Program-made: the position numbers and the translations under genes
Shown here: piece after piece, positions 25,686 to 39,387 of the stretch
Numbering within the stretch: position 1 is the first letter of the stretch
Layout of the letters: each line of letters begins with the position of its first letter
Source of the DNA: Hirudinaria manillensis
Lineage: Eukaryota > Annelida > Clitellata > Hirudinida > Hirudinidae
NCBI GenBank assembly: GCA_034509925.1
Contig: CM067530.1
Coordinates: forward strand, 7,752,001 to 7,816,000
Direction of reading: 5' to 3'
Length of the DNA stretch: 64,000 nucleotides
Notes under the pieces: generated by a model
Seen by the model: the letters and a program-made list of their open reading frames with translations, nothing else
Database searches by the model: none
Told to the model about the DNA's origin: nothing

Positions 25686-27583
25686 TTTAAGTCTCACGAA
25701 ATGCTTAATCGGGATACTTTAGGGCACTACTTCTAGTGCTAAAAGAAACAGAAGATAAGGGGGTTTCCAGAGTCGCGCATCGCAAAGTAAAAAATTAGTA
25801 TCAATTTGTAATTAAATTTATTTGTAATCAAATATATTTCTAGAATTAAATGTTTAAAGTGAATATAAATTTTAAGTAAGTTTTACTATGGTCATCTATG
25901 GCACTAGACAATAAAGAAGGCAAAAGTAATCTTATTAGAAATTGAATATAGAAATAAATTGAAAAATAACTTTAGACGTACGTCTGAAAATGATATTTGA
26001 ATACATCGAAAAAGACTTCACGGACGCTAGTTTTAAGATCACGGACACAACAGTGGATTGGCAGCTGCAGCTCCTCGACAAATGTCTATGATGTCATTCG
26101 TGCAGCTCACAGATCCATAAAGGCTGTGCAACCTTCTCATGGTGTCTTTAATCGTCCGTTTAAAAACTCATGGATGCCTGGAAACCAATTGTTCCACTGC
26201 CAGTGATTGTTCACCTTGAGCAGACAAATTAAATTGCATGCAGATTCCGTACCTGGACTCCATACTTCGGAAATGCAAGAAAACAGAATTCGTTCACTGA
26301 AACCTGAAACTGAGGTAGATGAATCCAAAACGTCAATGCTTTATAAGGTTCGTTTATGTCGTCATTTGTCTCGTAGATTATAACGTTTGGTCGTTGACCT
26401 GGAAAAATATTTTTGTTATGTTACTTATTTCTTTTCACCATAGTCACAAAATTATTTTTTTTAAATAATAATCTTGTAATTTCAAACAATGTTACTATTT
26501 TGATAAAGTACAATGTTACATTTTATGTCTATTTCATACTATGTTAACTATGGAATAATTTTTTTTTAAATGCACTTTCTTAAATGAATTCTCCGATATT
26601 CAAAATATGTAATCGTTTAAACTTCCGCTAGCTGCTCAACAATCTTTTCTCCAAGTTCGCGCAATTTTTCACATCTATCATGGACCTCCGTAGGGCAACA
26701 TTTGATTTAACAATCAAGAAACGACAGGTAATTGATTAGCAATTACTAAATGCTTCATTAGAGCTCGTCAACTCATAAATCTTTCAAAAAGTGTGAGGTC
26801 TATATTTCTTCTGGAGAAATAATTTGGAGAAGCTTTTAATTGTAAAATATTTATTTTCCAAATATTTCAGAATTGATTTGCGACTTTTGCTGATAAAATA
26901 ATTTTATGAGGCTTAAAGAATGATTTATGAAGAGCAGCAAATGATGACCAAGCACGTAATGAGAAATGACAAATGAATCATGGACAAATTATTTTCGAAA
27001 AATACCATAAAATTTTGAAAATTGAATAAAATAATAACAATAATAAACTCATAACAAGCGAACCATTTCTTTCCATGTTTCAACCAAATCTGTTGGGGGC
27101 ATCATTGAAATTATTCTTCACCAGGGTTTAATGAAATCTTTCCAAATAAGCTCAGAGAATTGAAAGTGCAGAATGTCGTTGGGGACGAATTTATCTTGGA
27201 AATTTCCAAATTAAACAAGAACCAATTAAAATAGATCGCGAAAATAACGAGGAGTTGCTTCTTTGCACCAGTAAATTGAATGTTTATGAACATTGAATGC
27301 AGATGAACAAACTCGCCACTGAAAATAACATGAAATTCGCTTTAAATTAGAACGAAAAGACCGGAAATCCAAGAAAAATTATGTTCTCCGATATTTGTTC
27401 GACGTAAGCGGTGATTCACAGTGCCTCGTTTGTAAGGCTTGACCACATTTATCTTTCCCTCCGAAAAAAAAGAATATCTCCGAACTATAAATATGTTCGT
27501 GCTTTTAAAAACATAGTTCTTCCCTTTTTAAAGGCATGTTTCGCTTCCATCGCTGGAAGTCATGTGAGTAATTCTTTTGTTAG
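25686..27583. other. Divergent intergenic region, possibly holding 5' exons of the ERG gene
   Basis: No convincing gene. A short open stretch at 26680-26727 (+) begins MDLRRATFDLTIKKRQ, ends at a good donor (CAG|gtaatt) and is in phase with the first supported ERG exon at 27584, so it could be a start exon; this is speculative. Another stretch at about 27127-27232 (+) is open but ends in a stop. Confidence 0.35.
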
Positions 27584-30500
27584 GCTCGGAAGAAGTTCGC
27601 CCTCTTGAGAATTCTCAATGAATCGAAAGAACACTCGAATCTTTATCACTCCGTTTTGTTGAACGTGGAAAGAGGTCACCAAAGCAGGTCATCCATCGCC
27701 TCCAGACAGGTATGGATATCCCTTGTTTCCATCTCAAACTTTGTTTACAGCAACTTTAAATTTCCAGTGCGATCATAGTCCAAACGGATGTCAGGGAAGA
27801 GAAGAAGAAGTCAAGAAATCTGCACCACAACTCGATGAAAGTACCGGAGGACAAACCGCAAATCCCGGTCCCAATCTTCCGAGGTGCGTAATTCTTCATT
27901 ACAGTCCCTTCAAGGCCATCTGGGACTGGATAACTCTAATTCTTGTACTCTACATCGCCCTGGCAACACCGTACTTTGCAGCCTTTCATTCCACCACTAG
28001 CAATATCACTCCAGTACAAGATTCTCCAAGACGAGTTTCAGAACCCTTCGAATATTCAACAAACGTATCTCAACAGACCTACTTAACTGTTGATACGAGA
28101 CCCTCTAAGTTCTCCAAGAGAGGCTCGATCAATATTCTCGTCATAGTGGATTTGGTGGTCGACATCATGTTCCTTACAGACATCCTCATCAATTTTCGAA
28201 CTACTTACCTCAGTGATGGAGAGGTGGTGACCGAGCCAGGAAAAATTGCCATAAATTACATCAAAGGGTGGTTCTTTATCGACGCACTGGCAGCCATTCC
28301 TTTTGATTTGCTTCTCTTCAGAGTTCCAACAGACGTGAGAAACATTCAATTAATTTTAACTATTCGCAGCAGTGCCATCGCTTCTTGACGGCGGTAATGA
28401 AGATAGAAACTAATGGTCCGTTTGATAAAACATCTGCGATTCGAAATTTTCTTTAAAAGTCTTAAGTAACAGCAACATCGACATTGTCGAAATTGCAAAG
28501 CTTCTGAAGACTGATTAGAATCTTACATCTTGGCCCGCAGAGAGTCACTTTGACTGGGGTTCTTAAGGCTGCTCGGCTGTTGAGACTTCTGAGAGTGGCA
28601 AGAAGGATTGACCAGTATTCGGAGTATGGGGCAGCGGTTCTCATTCTTCTCATGGGAACTTTCGTGCTCATCTCCCATTGGCTGGCCTGCATTTTCTACG
28701 CCATCGCTTATTATGAAAGACTCATGCCGGATGCCCTTCCAATTGGTTGGCTGGATGGGTTAGCAAACAAGACAGGTATGCCCTACATGGCCAACGATTC
28801 GCTGAGCGGTCCAGACACTGGAACGAGGTTCATTTACTCATAAATAAAAGCGGATTCTCTTTTCTAACGAAACAAAATTTAATTCAATAAGTCATAAGAA
28901 ATGTTTCTTTTCTTTTACTTCCAGCTATATTACGTCGCTTTATTTCACCTTCACCATCCTGACCAGTGTCGGATTCGGAAACGTGGCTGCGGTTACAAAC
29001 TCTGAGAAAGTGTTCACAATAGTCGCCATGCTGGTCGGATGTGAGTTCTATTCGGAAATGTTCTAATTTTCACTGCTTGCACTTTTAGATTTTAGAATTT
29101 TTCGATATTCTCGTTTCCCGTTTCCTTCTTTAGCGTTGCTAAGCGCAGCCATTTTCGGCAACGTGTCTTCCATCATGTTGAGGCTCTACCAAGGTACCGA
29201 GGAGTATTTGGAGATGCAGACGAGGATCAAAGAGTTCATCAGATTTCACCAAATTCCAAAGACGCTGGCTGACAGACTGATAGAGTCCTTCCAACACTCG
29301 AGATCATTTGCTCACGGCATCGACATGAACAGCGTAAGAATGGAATTATGAGCACAAATGTTATTGTTCCGACCAATTACACTAATACTAGGTGAAATCT
29401 CCTGTTGATTGAATGAAACGTTCGGATAATTGTCAAGGATAACATGGATTACACGCAGGTACTCAAGGGATTTCCCGAATGCTTGCAAGCAGACATTTGT
29501 CTCCATCTCAATCGGGTCTTGCTCAGCAACTGCGAGGCATTCGCAGGAGCATCTCAAGGTACGCTAATTAATATGATACCTATGACAATAATTATTAATA
29601 ATTACTGTATTTATTTATTTCTTTTCGTTAAGTCTTTATAGCTATCTATTCGTTATACTCAGTTGCATGATGGAAGAAGTTCGGATCTTATGTCGGACCC
29701 AACTATTGGTTCGCAAGTTTTAATAAAGTCCTCACATATAAATGTTTAAGTGCTTCTCCTAAGTAGTTCTCCGTGAATAGAAGGAACTCGATAAAGAGAT
29801 TCATTTCTAATTTCGTGACTGTGCAGCACCGTAATTCCAAATAAATACTTTTTTATGTTGGTCTCAAAACTGGAAACAGTTCGGTTTTAAAGTCTTCTTT
29901 TTTTATATATATTTGAATGATAGAATTCTGCAAAACTAGTTAAGGTTCTAGAATTGAATCCATCTTTCGATGGGCTACAGAATATTTCCTTAAAGCCATA
30001 TAGTTGTTTTGAATGTCGAGACCTTTCGTCTTTTGTTAGAAATTGCCAAAAAATATGGCTTAAATAAAGTATGATTTCTTCTTCATCCTAATTAACTTTT
30101 CCCTGTAAGAACACGATGACGTTGTTGTTTTAATAAAATAAATTGATTAGATAAATTAGCTAACAATTAATCTCTCCAATTAAATGCGCTCCAAATTGTT
30201 TCCTGTTGCTATTCAGCCCTTGTCGTCATGGCCGTCGACAAATTTAATTAAAGATCTTTCCTTACCTTCGAAGGATGCTTGAGAGCTCTTTCGGTGAAGT
30301 TCAAATCCACTCACTGCCCGCCAGGGGACACTTTGGTTCACCCGGGAGACATAATTGAATCCATGTACTTCATTGCTAGGGGTACAATTGAAGTCGTGGC
30401 TGACGATATCATAATGGCCATTCTAGGTTAATAAATTCTAGTTCAGCATCAAATTTGAATCTTATTTTTAATGTGACGTTTTAATTACTTTTCTTTTAAT

Positions 30501-33500
30501 GGAATTATTTCGATAACTGATTAATTAGATAAACATGCATGAATTATCTCTTCTATAAATTTCAATTAGCACGGAGGCTAAGAGACAGGTGTGACCATCC
30601 GGCTTATGGAGCACGTACATGTGATTGAAATTTATGACTGAACTAGTTACTTGATCGCCGGAGTTAATTACATTTCGTGGAATGTGAATAATTTATTATC
30701 GGGATTTATAATTTTAAATGATTTCCACATTATTTCCAACAATATCAGTCAAAATTATGCTATAATTTCGAACCTCAAGGAAAGGGAGACATTATCGGGG
30801 ATGATTCCATATTTTCTGCTGAAAATTTCTTCTACGCCGAGAGCAAAACTCCCCTGGTTGTCAAATCCAGTTATTCTGTGAGGGCAATTTCTTACTGTGA
30901 TCTCCATACGATCACCGTGGCTGAACTCAGATCCATCCTTGAGGCTTATCCTGAGTTTGCAGGAAAGTTCGTGCAGAACTTCAGAGTAACTTTTAATCTT
31001 AGGAAGGTTTGACCGATTACTGATGCCTTACTGTCATTTTTAAAACTTTGCAATATTGTTCTCATCGATTAATGTATTAATTAAATAAATTTTATAAATT
31101 ATGCCCTACGTTATCACAATGCATGAATCACCCATAGGACGACAAAGAATTTCGCCCAAATACTCTGGAGAGATCAGTCAAGAGATTGATTGGTCAAGAA
31201 AAAGCTGCAAAAGAGAAACATTCTCCATTAACTGGTCCGATATATATTTTACTATAAAGGTTGTGAATTTTATCGTTGTCATCGGCGTTGTCGCCATCGT
31301 CATCATCGCTACCATCAAGAAGCCAGAAATGAATGGTTACGCTCGAATAGATGTTACAATGCAATTTCGAACTGATGATACAATAACGAGAATAAATGCA
31401 TTGCCAAATTCTTAACCAGCCCGGGAAAGAATTGCCAGTATGAGGCGAGTTTTCTCGACCAAAGGGCCATCATCCTACGGTATGGAGCCAATGACGAAGG
31501 AGATTCCAGAAGAGGATGCTGGAAGCAAGGGAAGCATCGTCATCCTATCTCCATACGGGGCCAGTATTCCACCCACCGACGAGGACTTCAGGCCTTTCCA
31601 CGCCTCACCCTCGCTTAATTGTACCTCGTCCACGAAATCAAAAACTTCCAACAAGAAAACTCACAGTGGTAAATGAAGTTATTTTATCTCCTTTTTTTAA
31701 AATTTGATTTTATGTTTCCTTAAAATATTTCTAATGCTAACAAGTCAACTACGCGTGACCGAAGTCTAAATGGCCAAAGAAGGCGAAGGGAAAAGCTAAT
31801 CGGATGAATTCAAATGTGACGTTAAAAGTACACGTCTTTAAAGTTTAAAAGTTCATTATGGAAGATTTCAAGACATCAAAAACATTAATCAAAGACTAGA
31901 ATATTAACATTTAAATTAACTGTCAGGTCTGACGTAAAAGAGTGACGATCTTAAAACAGCAATTAAGTTTTGTCTTTGAAGCATCAGACATTGCATCCTG
32001 GTCAACGAGCACCCAACGACCTCAAAGCATCAAGAAACAGGGTGCTGAACCATCCCACATCACAGTTCTTTACGCCAACGGAGGCATTAGCCACACCATT
32101 TCGACCCCGCACCCGATCCTACCACCCGCTCAATTAATAAAACCATGTACCCTCCAATCGCCACAAAGTGGAAAACTGGATTCTGCCGATGGAATTCTGT
32201 CGTCTAAGAGGGAGATTCTGACCAGCTTGCATGCGAACATCAATTCGGGATCAAAGTCCTTCGACGATCAACTGAGTTCCAGAGATACTGACGCATCTAC
32301 GTTTCTGAACATCGTCGAAAGCTCAAAAGGCAAGTCCGCCTCGTGCGGAGAGCCACAGGCGTACTTCGGTTCGCACTCCGTCCAACAGCAGGTCATCAAG
32401 GATGCCTCGCTCATCATTCAACACCCGAGTTGTCATTTCTCCAATTTCTATTCCAATGACATTCCACAGCCCCTGAAAAACATCAACGATCGATTACGTG
32501 AAATCAACAGGTCAGATTTTTATTCCTTTTTGCTTTTCGTGCAACAATTTTCAAGAGAAGGATTCATTTTAAGATGGAGTTCGGTTCGATTCGCACTTTA
32601 GATGTAAAGCTATCTGAATTATTTTGCCTCGCACTGTTGCGGAAGGCGAATGAACGCGACTAGTTTAAAAGTGGAACTTATTAAAAATTATATTTTAAAC
32701 GTAAACACAGCTTTATAGAGTTGAATAATATCTTTGAAGGGCACATCAGTCATTTCAAAGGTAGATAATTGTTGTATCTTTACTTTTACCCACAACAATA
32801 ATATACTAATAAAAGTTAATTTAAGCAAATTTATTTCAAAGGCGGCGCTTAACATTGTCACTACCGAAACTGAGAACAAACCCAAGCTTTAAAAATACCC
32901 TCCTTCCTTTTTTTAAAACTAGTTTTGACATTGAACCGCTTTTGTTTTAGTTACTTTGTGCAAGAAGCCTTCGGTGAGTTATGGGCATTTTCTTCGGGAG
33001 TTCCTTCCTTACTAGAAGAAACTATCCGACTTAAGCACCTGAGACTTTCTGCAGTCTGTTCAGTCAAGCGTGGAGCGTCATAAATGGATTTTTACAAATG
33101 CTTTGAAGTTAGCAGGGCTGCTTGTGTGCGTAAACCTTGACTCTGCAGTTACCTGTCCTAACGTTTATTACCTGTATTGCTTGAATTGTGAATCACAGGT
33201 AGAATAACATTCTAATGATTCACAAGCACAATAAGATTTGGTGGGATCAAGTTGACAGTATAGGTACCACTTGAACAGACTCTAACTCATTATTAATGGA
33301 GTATGATGATGGATCCGACTTTAAATCTAAATTGGCACATTTGTTGCCTAGCAGATGGGAGACTGTCGATCAAGATTTAAACTCCATTATAGCCGTGACC
33401 ATATTAAGACTTCTCAAAACAAGAAACTTGTGCAGCTGCTCAATTTAACACTCGTTTAATGCCTCAGTAATTGCGACCTAGCCGTCAAGAATGGCTCGTT

Positions 33501-33711
33501 ACAATGCATTGAAAGCGTTGATAGAAGCACAATTCATACCAGGTTTTACGTTAGCAGAGGCCCAGCAAGAAGGGGGAATCTGCTTTTGCCACGACTAGGC
33601 GTCATGTTTGAAAAGAATTCTTTACGGAGTGGAATGCGAGATGCCTTTGCGGGTGGGTAGCCGTGCTCGCTGAAGCGAGGAATGAGCCCCTAAAACTGCC
33701 TTGATTGTGAC

Positions 33712-33746
<35 letters not shown>

Positions 33747-33960
33747 AGGCAAATAATCCTTTCGTATTTTCCGATGTCAATTGTTACTCGGTTGAAAATA
33801 AGATTTGTACTTCTTCGTATTTTACAGAAGGATGTGGGCTTTTGAGAAAAATCTCTTCACAGCCGTGGACAAAATTCTGGAGATGCTGAACGCACAGCCA
33901 CATCTCTTTACCACGTTGCCGACCAACGCCGGTCAACCACCTGTGGACATCTCACCTTAG
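27584..33960 (+). CDS. ERG-type (KCNH2/6/7-like) voltage-gated potassium channel, PAS domain not seen
   Basis: Twelve exons fit in frame: 27584-27709, 27768-28334, 28541-28827, 28925-29040, 29134-29333, 29459-29558, 30274-30426, 30780-31006, 31138-31234, 31420-31668, 31982-32510, 33828-33960, about 928 residues. S1 '[17 protein letters not shown]', S3 '[16 protein letters not shown]', S4 '[18 protein letters not shown]', selectivity filter 'TSVGFGNV', C-linker '[10 protein letters not shown]', and a cyclic-nucleotide-binding homology domain starting '[16 protein letters not shown]'. All match ERG rather than EAG or ELK. The last two exons join across a 1.3-kb intron to give a coiled coil ([18 protein letters not shown]) and then the stop, the place of the ERG tetramerising coil. 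Likely role: delayed-rectifier K+ current in the plasma membrane. The start is not fixed; the exon at 27584 begins at an acceptor. Confidence 0.92.
33711..33747. repeat. (GA)n microsatellite in the last ERG intron
   Basis: An almost pure GA run, 80 bases before the terminal ERG exon. It may influence splicing of that exon, but nothing in the sequence shows this. Confidence 0.9.
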
Positions 33961-36179
33961 ACGACCTGTGGAGTCCACTTGGATCAATGGAGCTGTTTGA
34001 ATTTTAGATTAGTAGCCAGCCATTTCAATCAATTCGATGCTGGATTTTGCTTAGAATCCTCCTTCGTTCGTCCTTCAAGGCGGCAGCTTTTCTTAAGTCC
34101 GAAGCTCGAGTTGTTTCGAGATTCTCGTGTTTTTTGTTTTCGTCAGAAAAATAATCAGCAACCGTGGTCTGACCAATTGCCGAACTTACTTGCGTATGAT
34201 TCCAGTTCGTACAACGAATGTTATAAAGTTCTTGCCCAATTCTACATTGCTTGTGCGCACATGTCTGCCAAAGAATTGATTTGTTTCAAATCTTAAATAA
34301 TTTTTTTGCGTAAATTCCAACATGGAATCATGATAATCGTGTTCCTAACGATCCAGTTTTATGATGTTTGTTTTTGTGTCGTACTGTTGTTTTTCTGAGA
34401 CTTAATTCGAATGAATCGCCAAAGTATTTTAAATTCCAGCCCTTTAGACGTTACCAATGTTTTAACTGGTTTTCAGAATTTTTTGAACCCGTTTTGACCG
34501 GAATCATTCTTCATTCTTTCCCGTAAATTATTTTGTTGCGTTTTAAAAGCTTTTGTAGTCACTTTTGCACCAAGACAGAATTGAAATATGATTTCTTTTT
34601 AACCTGAAAAACGTTTTGTTGGACCGGTATAAACCACGGATGACAATCCAACGGTGAAAATCATTTCGAGATCGAACTCCGTGCTGTTTTGCCTTCGGCT
34701 AGTCTTAGTTGAAATTCAATAGCTCTGGAAGAGAGGCGGTGACAAAGGAAAATATGTAGATCACTCTCGTGCGAAATAGACGAGTGTATATCTAGTCATG
34801 GTTCCAAGAAGACATGGACTAGACATCCAATCGCCAATTAACAACACGATCGACTCCAACTGAATTCGACCTGAAAGCCTATAACATTCAGTCTTATGTT
34901 AATGAAGTGTACAAGCATGTTCTGCGGTTCGCTGTGTCATCAAATATTCATCGAAACAAACCAATCCACTTCAGGTAATCTCCTTGCAGTTGAGCTACGG
35001 CTTGTGGCTGCATGGCAGATGTACAAGAAACTAACATTAACATAGTAATATAAATTAAATTAACTTGCATTATTGTAAATTAGCGAAATAATTTCGCCAA
35101 AGAACATCCACATTCCACGAATCGAGCCTTATAGTAAAGGGAATTGACGAATAAGGAAGCGAGTGCTGATAATGAAGAGGTAAAAGAATACTATTGAGTA
35201 GTTAAGTTTTTAAATCATTTAAATCCTCAACTTACCTGGATTGTCTCTTCACCTCCATATTCCCACCTGCATATTACCTCGTATCACCTGCGTAGTCTCT
35301 ACCACTAGCACTCTCGTGAAGTGGACTTGAGGAGCGACTACAGACGACAAGCACAGGAATATAAATACTAGCCGGCTCAATGGGTTCATTGCTTGTTGCT
35401 CAAAACTTTAGGAGCCACGCTGGCACACCTGAGTACCAGCTTGCTTGTACCTGCTCTTTGTGGCACGTACGTGGGCGATGCGCTCTTTACTCGACAATGT
35501 CTCGCCCGTATCACACGGACGCCGAGTTCAGCATGAATTGAGTGCTCTTTGGGGGAACCTTTGAGGCAACTCTGACATAACCTCGGATCAATCAGATCCG
35601 GTAAAATACGATGGATTCATTACGTAAGACTTCGGGCGGACGCGCCACTAGTAATCCTCTCAGGAGCTGCGACTCTCAATCTCAGACACACACAAAGCAT
35701 GCCGGTCTGAAATCTCCGAGTGAGTTTGAAACAAAGCCTCAAGCATGCGCCGGATATTCCGACATTATAGCGGGGTGACCGCGGAAACTTCCACTCGCTG
35801 AAACTCAGAGCGGACTGCGTTGGCATCGCCCGAACTTCGAGACACCGACCACGCTTCAAAGAACACGCCCCACCATCCATTAAATCTGCTGACCGCCGTT
35901 CGAAACCTTTGCTCGATCGCTTACTTGGTAGCACGAGATTTCACCTGAGCATTCACAATGGCTGAAAAGAAAGCGTGCAACCAGAAAGACTCCATGCCAA
36001 GCTCTCGGCAAAAACGCAACAAAAAAAAACCCCGTTCAGTCCAAGCAGCACATAATCAGCTTTTTCTTATGACAGTATTCAGATAAAAAAAAATCCTTTC
36101 ATAATATTTTCAAAATTTATTTTCACAAAGATAATTTTCCTTTCGATAGCTCGGCGAGCGTTCTCAGAACGAAGTCTAA
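33961..36179. other. Intergenic: 3' region of ERG, then a GC-richer block
   Basis: No gene recognised. The first 1.5 kb is AT-rich. From about 35400 to 35940 base composition rises sharply in G+C and a 104-residue frame is open on the minus strand (35620-35934). I see no known domain in it, no splice partners and no terminal repeats. It could be an old mobile-element fragment. Confidence 0.35.
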
Positions 36180-37758
36180 TCACAATCTCCTGGCTTTGCG
36201 AGGTCTCGGTCCGGCGTGGATGAGGGGAGTCGTGTCCGTGAGGGATACGATGTTCAACCCGGCCATCTGAAGCCCTTTGATCGAAGGCTGCAATGAAAAG
36301 TCTCCTTTCGTACACTCGTGCCTAATCGATAAAGCGGTCGATCACTCACCAGCCTTCCGGATCCAATTCCCTTGACTGCAACTCTGATGTTCTTCAAACC
36401 TTTTCTCATGGCTTTCTGAAGTGAATACAAAATTAAAATGTACCTGCACTTAATGAACTTAACATATTATAATGAGGAATAAAATTATAAAATGGAGTCC
36501 GAGAAACTTACTAAACCGGCAGAAAGTCCAGTAGCTTGGGCTGCCACCGTGGTACTTTTCTTAACATTCTTGAACCCTTCCATGCCCTGAGCAAGTGAAC
36601 AAACAAACAATTTAACATCAAAGGTCGGATCAACGCTGCAGAATTACATGCAACTCACGCAAGATGATTTACTGATGACTTCACAACCTAATAAGACAAA
36701 AAGAATATTCAAATCAACAAAGTAATTCTGGAGAATTAACAACAACAACAACAACAACATCAGTGACATTACCTGTATGATCGGTGATGATTATTATGGT
36801 ATTGTTCGGGGAGGACTTAATGTGGGCGATATGCAGCATGTCAAACCTAACACCGTCTATCTCTGATGATGGTGTATCCTCAGTTGGAATTGTTATGCCA
36901 TAACTTGGAAAAATAAATAAAATAAAGTCTTAACTAAACAGCAAGCTTTGTCAGAATATTGGCAATTATTACCATATTAACTATAATATTATTTTAACAT
37001 CAGCAACAACTTTTAAACAGTTTCTATAAATTAACATATGATCAACATACTCTGTGAAGCCATGATGGACAGACAATGATTCAATTTTCTCTTCACTGGC
37101 CTGTTTAGCCAATTGCTTTTTGTATTTATGTGAAGCATCAAGAATCATGGACGGAGATGTTCTCGAGATGAGTCTCTGGGAAACTGCAGACGGAAAACAT
37201 TAAAGTTTGAGTGGGCTTCTGTTGAATCTTTCATTTTATCAAACCAGTTTAATAATTTAAAACTTTATATGCGTTCAGAACTATATTTATTGTTCCACCA
37301 ACAGGAAGACTTGAGTATAAGATATACATCTTTGGAATGCATCATTCGGAGTTGAAAAACCATGTCGTTTGTTGTTGACAAATTGGAGAAAAGTATTTTC
37401 AAGAATTTTGTGCCAAAATTATCTGATATACAATGCAAACAATAGCTAAGAAGCCTGCACTAGGTTCAGTTTCTTGAGTGAAAACTTAATTTAATCATTT
37501 TTAGATTCTTTAGCAGAAAGTAAAATCTGACGACTAAACATGATCGACTTATCACAACCCATTTACGGCGTTTTTCGACAAAATACATAGCCCATTAACC
37601 ATAAGTTAGAAATAAATTCGTCCTGAAATTCTCATTTGCATCCTAAATGCAATAAATGCAATAAACCCCGAACCTTGCAAGCATGCTGGAACTGACGTCT
37701 GGCGTTTGATGAAGGTTGAAGTAAACTGAGCACAGAAACCAAGGCCTGACCGAATCAT
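36180..37758 (-). CDS. MRPS11: Mitochondrial small-subunit ribosomal protein uS11m
   Basis: Minus-strand exons: 37758 to about 37678 ([20 protein letters not shown], rich in Arg, Ser and Thr with no acid, a typical mitochondrial targeting start); about 37185-37050; about 36903-36773, with '[18 protein letters not shown]', the uS11 core; about 36690-36665; about 36590-36512 ('[13 protein letters not shown]'); about 36420-36350 ('[17 protein letters not shown]'); and 36287-36180, ending '[18 protein letters not shown]' and stop. uS11 binds 16S-type rRNA in the small-subunit platform; this copy acts in mitochondria. Junctions were checked for the first two and last two exons. The identification is secure from the NNTII and GPRPRKARR motifs. 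Confidence 0.93.
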
Positions 37759-39387
37759 TTTTGTAAGTAACGGCGCCTGACCCAATATGATAAAGGCAGA
37801 ACGATAATTTAGAATGTTGAGTTTTGAATGGGGATGGCTGATAATATTAAGAGAAAGTGGCTCGCATTTTTGCTTTTTTTTTAAAGTCACTTTTGGACTC
37901 TGTGAATTTACAAAATTGTTATTGAAGCCACATTTTCTTTAAGTCACGAAAACAAATAAGTTGATGTGCCGAATCTACATATGCATGCACTAGTGGCGAG
38001 GAGATGGATTGCAATTTATTACGAACAAACTTCCGATAAGTGGTTTAATAAATCAAAATTTGATTCATAATCATCTACTATAGACTTCCCAGCCACCATA
38101 AATCGTCTGAGGTCAGGACGACCATCATGAGTGACAAAATAACATTCTTGTGTTAATTTTAATATAGTTTTTTTTCGCCAATGATGCCGAATTTCCAAGT
38201 TCATAAGTATAAAATAATGAAACACTGAAAATAGAAGTTATTCAAAAGGTGAATGAAGGTCATTTAGAATTTGAATTTGAATTAAATTAATTTATCAAAA
38301 TTGTTTAGGCTGACTGGAAGGCAGATGAAGGATCCCAGCTAACACACCCCGGAGGGGCTCGCCCGGAACCCGTGCGGGCATATTTGCGGGACCCGCGTAG
38401 GTTTTGTCCGCGGGAGTGCAAGGGACCCGTGCGGGCTGCCCGGATATTAGGCTTGGGTTGCCCTACCAAATCCCAATCCCGGCCTTCAGTCAAGGGTTGC
38501 CTAGCCTAACAACCCGCCACAACTATTAACAAAAGTATTATGTTTATAAAATATTTATTTACAAAAATCGTTCATTCATCGACATTTAATTTTCAATATT
38601 GTATCGAATCATGCTTAGAATGGAGGCATTAATTTATATAATTATTTTTAAAAGCACTTTAAATTCTGATTTTTACAGATAATTGTGCAGATAACGTGCT
38701 TTGTTAACTAAATTTAGGTGTATCTCCAGTGGTTACATCTAATTAGATTTGACAGCATATTTTGTAAAAATATTTTTACAATAATAATCGTGCCATTTAT
38801 TGTAGCAATAACACATAATAAGAGATGTGAAGTTAACGCTTTCTTGGAATTCTGGAAGAAAACTTAAAAATTACAATTTTTGCCGCTAATTGCTTTAATC
38901 GTAAGTTTTAGTGAAAAATTATTTTTGAAATAATTTGTTACTGATTTTTATGATAATGTAATCGTCTGTAATATGGCAGCAGAGCAAATTGCTAAAACTG
39001 ATAGTCTGGTTATTAAATGTCTAAAGAGGATAATTTTATTACTATGACACCTTCAATTCATAAAATATATAATTTATAAAGATCTTTTCATTTTCATCTT
39101 AACCAATCAGCTGATTGAAATAACCAATTTATTGACGCTCAAAGTCCCTTCGATACATTTTTGTGTCGCGGGTCAAAGGTACATAATACCCGGCATAACT
39201 GCCTGTCCTCTTGCTAATTAAACTCGTTAAGTTGTTTTGCTGGGTTACGTCGCCTTGGGTTATACTGCGCTGTTCCTGCTAATTAAAGTTGCTAAGATGT
39301 TATATTTAAAAGAAATTGTTTTAAATTAGTTGCTTTGATCTATGCATATATGTTAACCGAGCATTATGTTATTCGAGCAGACAAATC
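37759..39387. other. Divergent intergenic region (MRPS11 / ADI1)
   Basis: AT-rich apart from a GC-rich island at about 38335-38515, described separately. An open minus-strand frame at 38019-38225 has no recognisable domain. It should include promoters for both flanking genes; no distinct promoter motif found. Confidence 0.4.
38335..38515. repeat. GC-rich island with repeated, partly palindromic CCCGTGCGGGC motif
   Basis: A 180-base block of strongly raised G+C inside AT-rich DNA. The 11-mer CCCGTGCGGGC occurs twice, about 65 bases apart, with related forms such as GCGGGACCCGCG, so the block can fold into hairpins. It looks like a dispersed repeat or small mobile-element relic, but I see no terminal inverted repeats or target-site duplication. 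A CpG-rich regulatory island is the alternative. Confidence 0.45.

Noticed and set aside
26610-26700. Minus-strand stretch KCCPTEVHDRCEKLRELGE ending in a stop, as a terminal exon
   Set aside because: No AG acceptor precedes it on the minus strand; a plus-strand donor in the same place fits better.
34600-34760. Possible tRNA (GATCGAACTCC near 34672)
   Set aside because: The B-box is imperfect and no A-box or cloverleaf could be built around it. No tRNA or rRNA is supported anywhere in the window.
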